A DNA stretch of 34,463 bases. Source: a virus. Within the stretch, counting starts at the first letter, position 1; each line of letters starts with the position of its first letter. The notes under the pieces were generated by a model, which did no database searches, was not told the DNA's origin, and was given only the letters and a program-made list of their open reading frames with translations. The stretch spans positions 1-34,463 of the IMG/VR virus record IMGVR_UViG_3300042463_000551, one strand, 5' to 3'. A program made the position numbers and the translations under genes. Shown here piece by piece: positions 24,052-30,173 of this stretch.

Positions 24052-24301
24052 TTTATATGCGACCTTTTCAAGTCAGAAAAGTTTTTTGAGTTCTAAGAAA
24101 ATTGAGCGGTTTGTTTCATTTACAAGTGCGACACTTATAATTGTAATTTATGCGACATTAAGACTTTGTTGTGTGGCGTGTGTAAATGGATTTGATACTG
24201 GTTCTATTGTTCTTTTAAGTTCGACATTGTATGGCTATGGGGCGTACAATTCATTTTTATTGCGAAAAGAAAAAAACGACACGAATGAAAACCAGTCATG
24301 A
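24035..24301 (+). CDS. Putative holin
   Basis: An 88-aa protein with two hydrophobic segments, ~27-48 (FVSFTSATLIIVIYATLRLC) and ~56-77 (GSIVLLSSTLYGYGAYNSFL), and a charged, polar C-terminus (RKEKNDTNENQS). Size, two transmembrane helices and charged tail are typical of class II holins, which form the inner-membrane lesion that starts lysis. It lies two genes before the peptidase, in a lysis-gene order. It overlaps both neighbours by 17 nt. Confidence 0.65.
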   Translation: MRLLSDLYATFSSQKSFLSSKKIERFVSFTSATLIIVIYATLRLCCVACVNGFDTGSIVLLSSTLYGYGAYNSFLLRKEKNDTNENQS

Positions 24302-24542
24302 AGTAAATATACCAACGTCTATCTTGTTGGCAATTATTAGCTTTTTTTTAGTTAAGACTTATAATCGAGTTGAGGAAATTTCAAGTAGACAATATGATTT
24401 TGAAAAGAGAATAACAAGAATGGAAACAAAGTTATTTGGCGAAAATATGCCAAAGGAAAAGCAAATATGCTTTCCAAAGGTTTACGCTGTTTTGAGTTTT
24501 GGGAAAAAGAAAAGGGACTCCGATGTGGAATCCCAATCCTAA
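24285..24542 (+). CDS. Small single-span membrane protein of the lysis module
   Basis: I choose the ATG at 24285 (85 aa) rather than an upstream one at 24231, because this start gives a hydrophobic helix close to the N-terminus (IPTSILLAIISFFLVKTY) and a 17-nt overlap with the holin. The helix is followed by a short coiled coil (RQYDFEKRITRMETKLF) and a basic tail. The shape fits a second holin, antiholin or inner-membrane spanin-like component. An imperfect hairpin (GGGACTCC/GGAATCCC) lies at the 3' end of the gene. Confidence 0.55.
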   Translation: MKTSHEVNIPTSILLAIISFFLVKTYNRVEEISSRQYDFEKRITRMETKLFGENMPKEKQICFPKVYAVLSFGKKKRDSDVESQS

Positions 24543-24575
24543 CCAAAAACCAAATGAAAGCACAAATATAAGAAA

Positions 24576-25082
24576 ATGAAATTAACTACAAATTTTTCTT
24601 TATCGGAATTTACAGCATCCGAAACGGCAATGAAAAATGGATTTGCCGAACAATACAACCCTCCTTTAGAAGTAGTTAATAATTTAAAAAAGTTAGCTGA
24701 AAACTTAGCAGAGCCAATTAGAGCAAAATTTGGCTCATTCAGCCCGACAGTAGCATATAGATGTAAAAAAACAAATGATAAGGTAGGCGGGGCATCAAAG
24801 AGCGAACATTTACGAGGTCAGGCATTCGATGAAACCTTTATTAAAGACAAAGTAAACATTAGTGGCGAAGTCTTTAAATGGCTTTTAAAGTCAGGTTTAA
24901 AATGGTCAAAGTTAATTTGGGAATTTGGCGATGAAAATAACCCACGTTGGCTGCATATAGGATACGATGAAACTAATTTAAATAATGAGATTTTAATAGC
25001 TAAAAAAAACACCTTTGGCAAAACTATCTACATCAATTATAAAGGCTCAAATTTAGAAACCAAACACAAACAAAATGCGTAG
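24576..25082 (+). CDS. Endolysin, peptidase M15A-like
   Basis: The 168-aa protein matches the M15A zinc peptidases, which cut peptide cross-links in peptidoglycan. Key residues visible: YRC at 61-63, His78 and Asp85 in SEHLRGQAFD, and His127 in WLHIGYD, giving the expected H-x6-D ... W-x-H zinc site. There is no signal peptide, so export through holin lesions is expected. The next gene begins 8 nt before its stop. The enzyme looks complete for a single-domain M15 lysin. Confidence 0.88.
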   Translation: MKLTTNFSLSEFTASETAMKNGFAEQYNPPLEVVNNLKKLAENLAEPIRAKFGSFSPTVAYRCKKTNDKVGGASKSEHLRGQAFDETFIKDKVNISGEVFKWLLKSGLKWSKLIWEFGDENNPRWLHIGYDETNLNNEILIAKKNTFGKTIYINYKGSNLETKHKQNA

Positions 25083-25692
25083 ATTAAATTACGACCTTTT
25101 AGCCTTATTAGGCATTACTTTATTACTTGGCTTGTTATTGGGTGCTTATATCACAAACGAGCTTAAAATATGCAATTCTGTTGTTTATTCAAAGGTTGAG
25201 TATAGGGATTCGATAGTAGTGAAAGATACGATTACTATAACCTTAATAAAAGGCAAACCAACAAAAGTAAGGACTAAACCTTTTACCGATACGACAAATA
25301 ATGTCTTGACAAATAATGTCAATTGTCTTGACACTAATTATTTTGAAACCTTTAGTTATCATCCTGATTCATTTAGAGCAAGAATGACAGCAACGGTAAC
25401 GGCAAATAAAATAATAGATGTATCGGTTGAGTTTAAAAACTTGAAACCCGATATTATAAAGATAGTTGAACGGACTAATACAATCGAAAAGAAACAATCC
25501 TTAGTGAAAGTTTATGCTGGGCTTTATGGAGGCGTGGCTTTAAAAGGGCAAACGCTGGCAAATTACAGGGGCGGAGTAGCTTTTGATGCGATTATATCAG
25601 ATAAGCATTTAATCGGCTTAAATGGCGGTATAAATAACAATTTACAGCCTGAAATTGGTATAAGATTCAGCCAAAAAATAAGATTCAAATGA
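25075..25692 (+). CDS. Spanin-like envelope protein
   Basis: A 205-aa protein with a basic start, one strong transmembrane helix (~7-28, DLLALLGITLLLGLLLGAYI), a periplasm-type domain with many Asp/Thr/Val strands (~45-145), and a C-terminal half with amphipathic hairpins (VKVYAGLYGGVALKG ... GIRFSQKIRFK) resembling outer-membrane beta strands. The inner anchor plus outer-membrane-like tail, directly after the endolysin, suits a unimolecular spanin that fuses the two host membranes. It could alternatively be a DUF6808-type envelope protein. Evidence is architectural only. Confidence 0.5.
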   Translation: MRRLNYDLLALLGITLLLGLLLGAYITNELKICNSVVYSKVEYRDSIVVKDTITITLIKGKPTKVRTKPFTDTTNNVLTNNVNCLDTNYFETFSYHPDSFRARMTATVTANKIIDVSVEFKNLKPDIIKIVERTNTIEKKQSLVKVYAGLYGGVALKGQTLANYRGGVAFDAIISDKHLIGLNGGINNNLQPEIGIRFSQKIRFK

Positions 25693-26921
25693 GTTTAAAA
25701 CAACTGATTCAGGAACATCCTCAATTACAGGGTGAAAGTCAACGTGCCTATGCTCGAAGATTAGCAGCGTTTGGAATTGGTACGTACAACTCATTAAGAT
25801 GTGCCATACAATCTGAAATGGTAACTGTCAAACAAAGCCTAAAAAATGGCGAGGTGATTGGTGAAGTTCAAAAATTAGTCACTCCGAGTATTGATATTCC
25901 TGAAAACTTTGCGATTAAAAGAATTTCGACTAATATAAACAGTCAACAGCAGTGGGTAATTGCAGAGCCTGAAAAGAATCGGGAACTAACTATTGAAGAA
26001 ATTAAAGAATGCCTAAAGGAATTAGACTTTAGCAAAATAAATAAGGTTTACACTAAAGTACCAGTTGTAAAGTCTGACAATGTGTTGAGAGTAATTATAA
26101 CTGATGTTCACGTTGGTATGGAAACTAATGAAGACGGGAACGGATTATATGGTGAGGTGTGGAACGAAAAAGTTTTAACTGAAAGAGTGGGTACAATTTG
26201 TACCAAAATTGCACAATTCACAAAAAGTAAACAGTATAAAGAAATTCACTTAATTAATTTGGGTGACTTCATGGACGGATGGGATGGGCAAACAGTCCGC
26301 AAAGGTCATAACCTCCCGCAAAACATGGACAATAAAAAGGCGTTCAAAGTGGGGGTCAATTTTTTTGTTGAATTATTTGCGAAATTGTCAACATTTAACT
26401 TGAAAATAGTAGTTCACTCGATTACTAATTCAAACCACTCAAATGACTTTGATTATATCGTAAATTATTCAGCTAAAGAGATTCTGAAAGCTAAGTACGG
26501 AAAAATAGAATATCACATTTACCAAAGGTTTATAGGGCATTATATAATCGGTAAGCATTGTTTCATACTTTGTCATGGCAAAGATGCAAAGAACCTTAAA
26601 TTCGGCTTTAAACCAATATTAGATGCAAAGCAAAAAGACAAAATCAAAGAATACATTAAACATCATTCTTTAGAAAAATACTTTTGCACGTTTGAAAAGG
26701 GCGATACTCACTTGCAGTTAATTGATTCAATGAGTATGGAGGGGTGCGATTACAATAACTATTTGGCGTTAAGTCCTGCAAGTGAGTGGGTTCAAACTAA
26801 CTTTTCAAAAGGTCGCTCTGGATTCAACATTATGGAGGTCAATTTGAATGAAAACGAAAAAGGATTAACAACTTTCTATTTTGACTGGCAAAAACCTAAA
26901 GACTATGACTTTGGCAGTTAA
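25689..26921 (+). CDS. Calcineurin-like metallophosphoesterase
   Basis: The 410-aa protein has an N-terminal helical region (~1-50, including ESQRAYARRLAAFGIGTYNS, possibly DNA-binding) and a metallophosphoesterase domain from ~130. The motifs are Asp139-x-His141 (ITDVHVGM), Gly192-Asp193 (NLGDFMDG), Asn-His at 249-250 (TNSNHSND), His296 (ILCHGKD) and His341 (KGDTHLQ). The third motif has SNHS rather than the usual GNHE, and the last lacks GH-x-H symmetry, but the metal ligands are present. It may act as a phosphodiesterase or DNA-repair-type nuclease. Position between lysis and early genes gives no clear clue. Confidence 0.75.
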   Translation: MSLKQLIQEHPQLQGESQRAYARRLAAFGIGTYNSLRCAIQSEMVTVKQSLKNGEVIGEVQKLVTPSIDIPENFAIKRISTNINSQQQWVIAEPEKNRELTIEEIKECLKELDFSKINKVYTKVPVVKSDNVLRVIITDVHVGMETNEDGNGLYGEVWNEKVLTERVGTICTKIAQFTKSKQYKEIHLINLGDFMDGWDGQTVRKGHNLPQNMDNKKAFKVGVNFFVELFAKLSTFNLKIVVHSITNSNHSNDFDYIVNYSAKEILKAKYGKIEYHIYQRFIGHYIIGKHCFILCHGKDAKNLKFGFKPILDAKQKDKIKEYIKHHSLEKYFCTFEKGDTHLQLIDSMSMEGCDYNNYLALSPASEWVQTNFSKGRSGFNIMEVNLNENEKGLTTFYFDWQKPKDYDFGS

Positions 26922-27123
26922 TTTTTGCTGGATATTTTTTGTAGAGGACGATTCAGGCGAAAGAATCAATATAACTGTTATGAGTGATACCTATCCAAAT
27001 GCTATTACTAAGATAAAAGCAATGGGCATACCCTATCTAAAGACGTGGTCAAATGTGAATGATGCTCTTAAATTAGTAGAGATATACGAGACCGAAACCG
27101 ATGAAGAGTACTTAGGGGAATAA
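26905..27123 (+). CDS. Small hypothetical protein
   Basis: It encodes 72 aa from ATG 26905, giving a 17-nt overlap; an upstream ATG at 26881 would lengthen the overlap. It looks like a compact alpha/beta protein (WIFFVEDDSGERINITVM then AITKIKAMGIPYLKTW) with an acidic C-terminus (TETDEEYLGE). No family recognised. It is the last gene before the early-region promoter, and a weak hairpin (GGC-tttca-GCC) lies 20 bp after its stop. Confidence 0.55.
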   Translation: MTLAVNFCWIFFVEDDSGERINITVMSDTYPNAITKIKAMGIPYLKTWSNVNDALKLVEIYETETDEEYLGE

Positions 27124-27191
27124 ATTTCTTCCCTACTGCTGCAAGGCTTTCAGCCAATTCTAAAAATTTTAACAAAATAATTGCTGTATTT

Positions 27192-27210
27192 ATTTTTGAA
27201 TATCAAAAAT
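27192..27210. promoter_or_regulatory. Operator palindrome 1
   Basis: ATTTTTGA-ata-TCAAAAAT is a perfect 8-bp inverted repeat with a 3-base centre. It overlaps the -33 TTTG (27195-27198) of the promoter below. A near-identical element covers the -33 box at 28354-28372, so one regulator probably controls both promoters. Confidence 0.6.
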
Positions 27211-27223
27211 AGGTATATCTTTG
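27195..27223 (+). promoter_or_regulatory. Early promoter 1 (-33/-7)
   Basis: TTTG at 27195-27198 and TATCTTTG at 27216-27223, with 17 bp between them, match the Bacteroidota sigma consensus. Transcription should start near 27228, giving a short leader before the ATG at 27254. Confidence 0.8.
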
Positions 27224-27253
27224 TCCTATTAATAACAACAAAAACCAAAAAAA

Positions 27254-27451
27254 ATGACAACAGAAACTCAAAAAATCGAACAATCAAACTACTACAATGT
27301 AGTTGATAGTATGGGCAGACCTACAAGCATTTGCTATTGTGCTTCAAATATTAAAGATGCTTTCAAAATGTTTAAAGCTGATACAGCTAATTTTCAAAAG
27401 CATTACTACGGTAAATTGAAAAGAGGATACAACGGTGGAGTAAGAGGTTAA
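27254..27451 (+). CDS. Early small hypothetical protein
   Basis: A 65-aa basic protein, first gene after early promoter 1. The sequence reads MTTETQKIEQSNYYNVVDSM, then SICYCASNIKDAFKMFKADT, and ends in a Lys/Arg/Gly tail (KLKRGYNGGVRG). The A-rich leader (aacaaaaaccaaaaaaa) is typical of this phage. No family recognised. It is separated from the rest of the operon by a terminator, so it should be the most abundant early product. Host take-over or anti-defence roles are common for such genes but not shown here. Confidence 0.65.
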   Translation: MTTETQKIEQSNYYNVVDSMGRPTSICYCASNIKDAFKMFKADTANFQKHYYGKLKRGYNGGVRG

Positions 27452-27487
27452 AGATAAAAATCCCACAGTATTCGTACAGGGTTGACA

Positions 27488-27510
27488 GGCTGGAAAGACA
27501 GCCATTTTTT
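27488..27510 (+). terminator. Intrinsic terminator, partial
   Basis: GGCTG-gaaaga-CAGCC is followed by ATTTTTT. It lies between the first early gene and the following five without a new promoter in between, so it probably terminates only part of the transcripts. Confidence 0.75.
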
Positions 27511-27531
27511 AAAACCTAAAAACCAAAAAAA

Positions 27532-27708
27532 ATGACAAACGAAGAAAGAAACCAATTAATCAAGTACATTGAAACCAACTTAAGCACTTCGCAACAAATG
27601 TGGGAAAATGAAGAATCCCACGCCAAAATAATTGGAATGCTGGAGGGTACGCTAAAAAGCATTTTAATCCATTTAGAAATTAATAACCATTTAAACCCAA
27701 ACAAATGA
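27532..27708 (+). CDS. Small helical hypothetical protein
   Basis: This gene of 58 codons runs from ATG 27532 (leader aaaaaccaaaaaaa) to TGA 27708. The protein is nearly all helical (NEERNQLIKYIETNLSTSQQM, then SHAKIIGMLEGTLKSILIHL). It has no motif I recognise. It shares an ATGA overlap with the membrane protein downstream. The A-rich leader and coupling support it as a real gene despite its length. Confidence 0.6.
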   Translation: MTNEERNQLIKYIETNLSTSQQMWENEESHAKIIGMLEGTLKSILIHLEINNHLNPNK

Positions 27709-27914
27709 CAGCACAATACATTATTTTCGGAATCATTTTAACGATTGTTTTTTGCTCTTTACTTGCACTATTCACTAAGTTAATTCTAATTGAATTGCGT
27801 GAATGCGATAAATCGAAACTTGAACCAATGGGAACGAAAACGTGTGAAAATTCACAACAATTAGAATTCAATACTTGGGCAAATTATATTCACTCTCACA
27901 ATCGCACAAAATGA
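27705..27914 (+). CDS. Small membrane protein
   Basis: A 69-aa protein with one strong transmembrane helix at residues ~5-30 (YIIFGIILTIVFCSLLALFT) and a polar C-terminal half (ECDKSKLEPMGTKTCEN...). It lies between two ATGA overlaps. Two cysteines flank the soluble part. Function unknown; early phage membrane proteins often alter host envelope or block superinfection. Confidence 0.55.
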   Translation: MTAQYIIFGIILTIVFCSLLALFTKLILIELRECDKSKLEPMGTKTCENSQQLEFNTWANYIHSHNRTK

Positions 27915-28108
27915 AAAAAAGAGAAATCACAGGACTTGCAAAAATAGTAAGGACATCAAAAAAAGGCTCAAAAGTAATAGTCGCAGCCTATCTCAAAGGG
28001 AAAGAACTGATTGATACATTTTCCGAAATGGCTTGTTTGTACGGAAAAGAAACCTTAGAGATACAGCCTATTAACGAGATAGAACACTTTCATCACCAAT
28101 TAAATTAA
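27911..28108 (+). CDS. Small hypothetical protein
   Basis: It encodes 65 aa from ATG 27911 (chosen for the ATGA overlap; a start at 27875 would put 40 nt inside the previous gene). It has a basic beta-rich N-terminus (KKREITGLAKIVRTSKKGSK) followed by VIVAAYLKGKELIDTF and a His-rich end (EIEHFHHQLN). No family recognised. It lies 3 bp before the HTH regulator gene. Confidence 0.55.
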   Translation: MKKREITGLAKIVRTSKKGSKVIVAAYLKGKELIDTFSEMACLYGKETLEIQPINEIEHFHHQLN

Positions 28109-28111
28109 ACA

Positions 28112-28348
28112 ATGAAAAAAAAGACACCAGAAAAACCGCTCGAATTAAGCGCAAAGACAATTTCTTTAATCAGAAAGAATAGAAGCGTAAAACTCAAACT
28201 AATGGTCGCTAATGAGTGCAGTGAGGGAACTCTGCAACGCTGGTTGGATAACAACGACCAACAACTTACACAAGCTACCAACCTTAATATAATCATGCAC
28301 TACATCGACATTCAGGAGCATGAAGTATTGACTGAAAAAAAAGTTTGA
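28112..28348 (+). CDS. Helix-turn-helix regulator
   Basis: A 78-aa basic protein with a DNA-binding HTH core at ~22-55: RSVKLKLMVANECSEGTLQRW, then NNDQQLTQATNLNII. The E-G-T-L-Q-R-W helix is a typical recognition helix and the next helix supports it. It is encoded between the two promoters that share the palindromic operator, making it the best candidate for the regulator that binds there, as autoregulator. It has no oligomerisation or protease domain, so it is not CI-like. Confidence 0.65.
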   Translation: MKKKTPEKPLELSAKTISLIRKNRSVKLKLMVANECSEGTLQRWLDNNDQQLTQATNLNIIMHYIDIQEHEVLTEKKV

Positions 28349-28353
28349 TATTT

Positions 28354-28372
28354 ATTTTTGATTATCGAAAAA
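28354..28372. promoter_or_regulatory. Operator palindrome 2
   Basis: ATTTTTGA-tta-TCGAAAAA differs from operator 1 by a few bases and keeps the same arm lengths and 3-base centre. It overlaps the -33 TTTG at 28357-28360 in the same way. Confidence 0.55.
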
Positions 28373-28385
28373 GAATGTATTTTTG
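28357..28385 (+). promoter_or_regulatory. Early promoter 2 (-33/-7)
   Basis: TTTG at 28357-28360, a 17-bp gap and TATTTTTG at 28378-28385 form a canonical Bacteroidota promoter. It drives 28414 onward, probably through the recombination genes. The leader (~25 nt) is A-rich before ATG 28414. Confidence 0.8.
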
Positions 28386-28413
28386 AATATTATTAACCAA
28401 ATAACCAAAACAA

Positions 28414-28671
28414 ATGAAACACACAGACTACGAATTTACCTTTGAGGGCTTCAACTTTATGGCTACTTTTAAGCTATATCCAAACGGAGTATCAGTAACA
28501 GAATTATTACTTGAATCAAACATTGATGACGAGTTAATACCGGTAACAGATTTACAGCGAATTTATCTTATTGAAAATCATTTAGCCGACAAGTTCAAAG
28601 CAGAGATTGAAGAGATGCAAGAAATGGATGAGCTGGATATTGATGACATGAAATACCACGCTAACAAATGA
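28414..28671 (+). CDS. Acidic hypothetical protein
   Basis: An 85-aa acidic protein with a beta-rich N-terminus (YEFTFEGFNFMATFKLYPNG) and a long acidic helix (KAEIEEMQEMDELDIDD). First gene of the second early unit. The strongly negative C-terminal helix is the sort seen in DNA-mimic or protein-partner roles, but no family is recognised. ATGA overlap with the next small gene. Confidence 0.55.
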   Translation: MKHTDYEFTFEGFNFMATFKLYPNGVSVTELLLESNIDDELIPVTDLQRIYLIENHLADKFKAEIEEMQEMDELDIDDMKYHANK

Positions 28672-28772
28672 GATTCTGTAATTACTTCCGCTCGTTGGGT
28701 TGGATTGCTCAATTAGCTATTTACTTTTTATTATTCACCGCTGTTATTTTAGTAGCAGCATTAATCAAATAA
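28668..28772 (+). CDS. Tiny membrane protein
   Basis: This 34-aa ORF reads MRFCNYFRSLGWIAQLAIYF and ends LLFTAVILVAALIK. It starts in an ATGA overlap with the upstream gene and ends 5 bp before the erf fragment start. One hydrophobic helix covers residues ~12-32. It is very short; the coupling and its fit in the gap are the reasons for calling it. Confidence 0.5.
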   Translation: MRFCNYFRSLGWIAQLAIYFLLFTAVILVAALIK

Positions 28773-28777
28773 ACCAA

Positions 28778-28888
28778 ATGAAAACAAGTCAAACAATCAC
28801 CAAAATTTCAACCGCCTTATTAAAGGCTCAATCTGAAATGGGAACGGCATCTAAAGGTGCTGCAAATCCATTCTTTAAAAGTAAATAG
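28778..28888 (+). pseudogene. erf: Truncated erf (ssDNA annealing protein) remnant
   Basis: Only 36 codons remain: KISTALLKAQSEMGTASKG then ANPFFKSK, followed at once by TAG. This is the conserved N-terminus of ERF-superfamily single-strand annealing proteins, in which the text normally continues as KSKYADL. The sequence breaks right at that conserved site, and 43 bp later a GIY-YIG endonuclease gene begins. No remainder of erf exists downstream; instead a DUF1071 annealing-type gene follows. The gene was therefore probably cut and replaced. The fragment may still be translated from its good A-rich leader. Confidence 0.7.
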
Positions 28889-28896
28889 AAATTAAT

Positions 28897-28926
28897 TTTG
28901 TGATTTAAAAAAAGTGTTTATCTTTG
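28897..28926 (+). promoter_or_regulatory. Endonuclease promoter (-33/-7), leaderless
   Basis: TTTG at 28897-28900, an 18-bp gap, TATCTTTG at 28919-28926, then ctaa and ATG at 28931. It is a complete Bacteroidota promoter whose start point falls on the ATG, so the homing endonuclease carries its own expression signal. Confidence 0.75.
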
Positions 28927-28930
28927 CTAA

Positions 28931-29617
28931 ATGGATAACAAGTATTACATATATGCTCACATTAGGCTTGATACAAATGCAATATTTTATATTGGAAAAG
29001 GCAGTGGCAAAAGGGCTTATATTAAAAGCAATAGAAGTTCGTATTGGAAAAGAATAGTTAATGCTCATGGATATAAGGTTATTTTTCTTGAAGAAAACTT
29101 ATCAGAAGAAGATGCTTTTAATTTTGAAATATCATTAATAGCTACATACAAATCAAGAGGTAATTGTGAAGCGAACTTTACAATAGGTGGTGATGGGGTT
29201 AGGGTTGATAAAAGATGGTGGAACGATAAAATATCAAAGGCTCTAATAGGCAAAAAAGTTCCAAAAGGAAAAGAAAGCAAAAGTTTTAAAGACACTCTTA
29301 GCAAAGAAGTTCTTATTGATTTATATGTGTTACAAAATATGAATACTATTAAGATTTCAGAATTAACAGGTCTTTCTATTCCAACAATATGCAGTCGCCT
29401 TAATTATTATGGAATTAAAAAAAGAAACGCAGGAAGAAGTAAAGTAAAAATAAAATGTGTTGAAGATGGTATAGTTTTCGATTCTATAATGCAATGCGCT
29501 AACCATTATGGACTTTATAGAGAAAACATTAAAAAAGTTCTATGCGGAAAATATAAGCACACCGGCAATAAAACATTTATAACAATACAAAACCAAAAAA
29601 ATGAAAACAGTATTTGA
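28931..29617 (+). CDS. GIY-YIG homing endonuclease
   Basis: A 228-aa protein. The N-terminal GIY-YIG nuclease domain shows YIYAHIRLDTNAIFYIGKG (the two tyrosine motifs), Arg in KGSGKRAY, and the catalytic Glu in FNFEISLIATY. The middle has a second helix-turn-helix type segment (SKEVLIDLYVL, then TIKISELTGLSIPTICSRL). The C-terminus has a NUMOD/intron-encoded-nuclease repeat (VEDGIVFDSIMQCANHYG, then LYRENIKKVL). These DNA-binding modules guide the enzyme to its target. It overlaps the next gene by 17 nt. Its location directly after the broken erf suggests it homed there. Confidence 0.85.
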   Translation: MDNKYYIYAHIRLDTNAIFYIGKGSGKRAYIKSNRSSYWKRIVNAHGYKVIFLEENLSEEDAFNFEISLIATYKSRGNCEANFTIGGDGVRVDKRWWNDKISKALIGKKVPKGKESKSFKDTLSKEVLIDLYVLQNMNTIKISELTGLSIPTICSRLNYYGIKKRNAGRSKVKIKCVEDGIVFDSIMQCANHYGLYRENIKKVLCGKYKHTGNKTFITIQNQKNENSI

Positions 29618-30173
29618 AACATTAGGCTCAGTAGATTGTGCCGACAAAATCGAAAAGAAAAACGGACTATCTTATTTAAGTTGGTCTTGGGCTTGGAATG
29701 AAGTCAAAAAACGATATGCAACAGCGAATTACAGAGTTGTTAACTTTGATGGCAGACCTTACCTATTTGATGAAAACTTAGGGTACTTGGTGCAAACAGA
29801 GGTAACTATTGATGGCGAAACAATCCCGATGCAACTTCCTGTAATGGATGGCGCAAATAGAGCGCAAAAGCACGTTGTGTACCAGAAGTTTAATAAGGAT
29901 GTTATGCCTGCTACGATGTTTGATATTAACACAGCAATTATGAGATGCTTAGTTAAGAACCTTGCAATGTTTGGACTTGGACTTTATATCTATTCAGGTG
30001 AAGATTTGCCAATGATTGATGTGGAGATTGATTTGGAACTTATAAAAGAAAAGTTATCTAAATGCAATAACCTTGACGAGTTAGGCGTATTATACGATTC
30101 TTTACTTCCAGTTGAGCAAAACAAATCAAAGGCTCTATTCACTAAACGTAAAATAGAACTAAATGGAAAATAG
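29601..30173 (+). CDS. DUF1071 ssDNA-annealing-type protein
   Basis: The 190-aa product matches the DUF1071 family, linked to single-strand annealing or binding in phage recombination: LSYLSWSWAWNEVKKRY at ~24-40, GRPYLFDENLGYLVQTEVTI, then MQLPVMDGANRAQK. It is followed by an exonuclease gene (11-nt overlap), the usual annealase-exonuclease pairing for Red-like recombination. The start lies inside the homing endonuclease gene, so the junction is functional. It probably replaces the lost ERF. Confidence 0.82.
   Translation: MKTVFETLGSVDCADKIEKKNGLSYLSWSWAWNEVKKRYATANYRVVNFDGRPYLFDENLGYLVQTEVTIDGETIPMQLPVMDGANRAQKHVVYQKFNKDVMPATMFDINTAIMRCLVKNLAMFGLGLYIYSGEDLPMIDVEIDLELIKEKLSKCNNLDELGVLYDSLLPVEQNKSKALFTKRKIELNGK

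Noticed and set aside
24513-24535. Hairpin GGGACTCC/GGAATCCC as a terminator between lysis genes
   Set aside because: It has a mismatch and is followed by no T tract; it lies within coding sequence, so termination is not supported.
28700-28777. Upstream extension of the erf remnant
   Set aside because: The added residues come from the tiny membrane-protein gene in another frame, whereas the ATG at 28778 gives the conserved ERF N-terminus.
28889-29600. Group I intron carrying the GIY-YIG gene within erf
   Set aside because: No second erf exon is found downstream and no clear intron core was seen; DUF1071 starts with its own ATG at the right-hand side.
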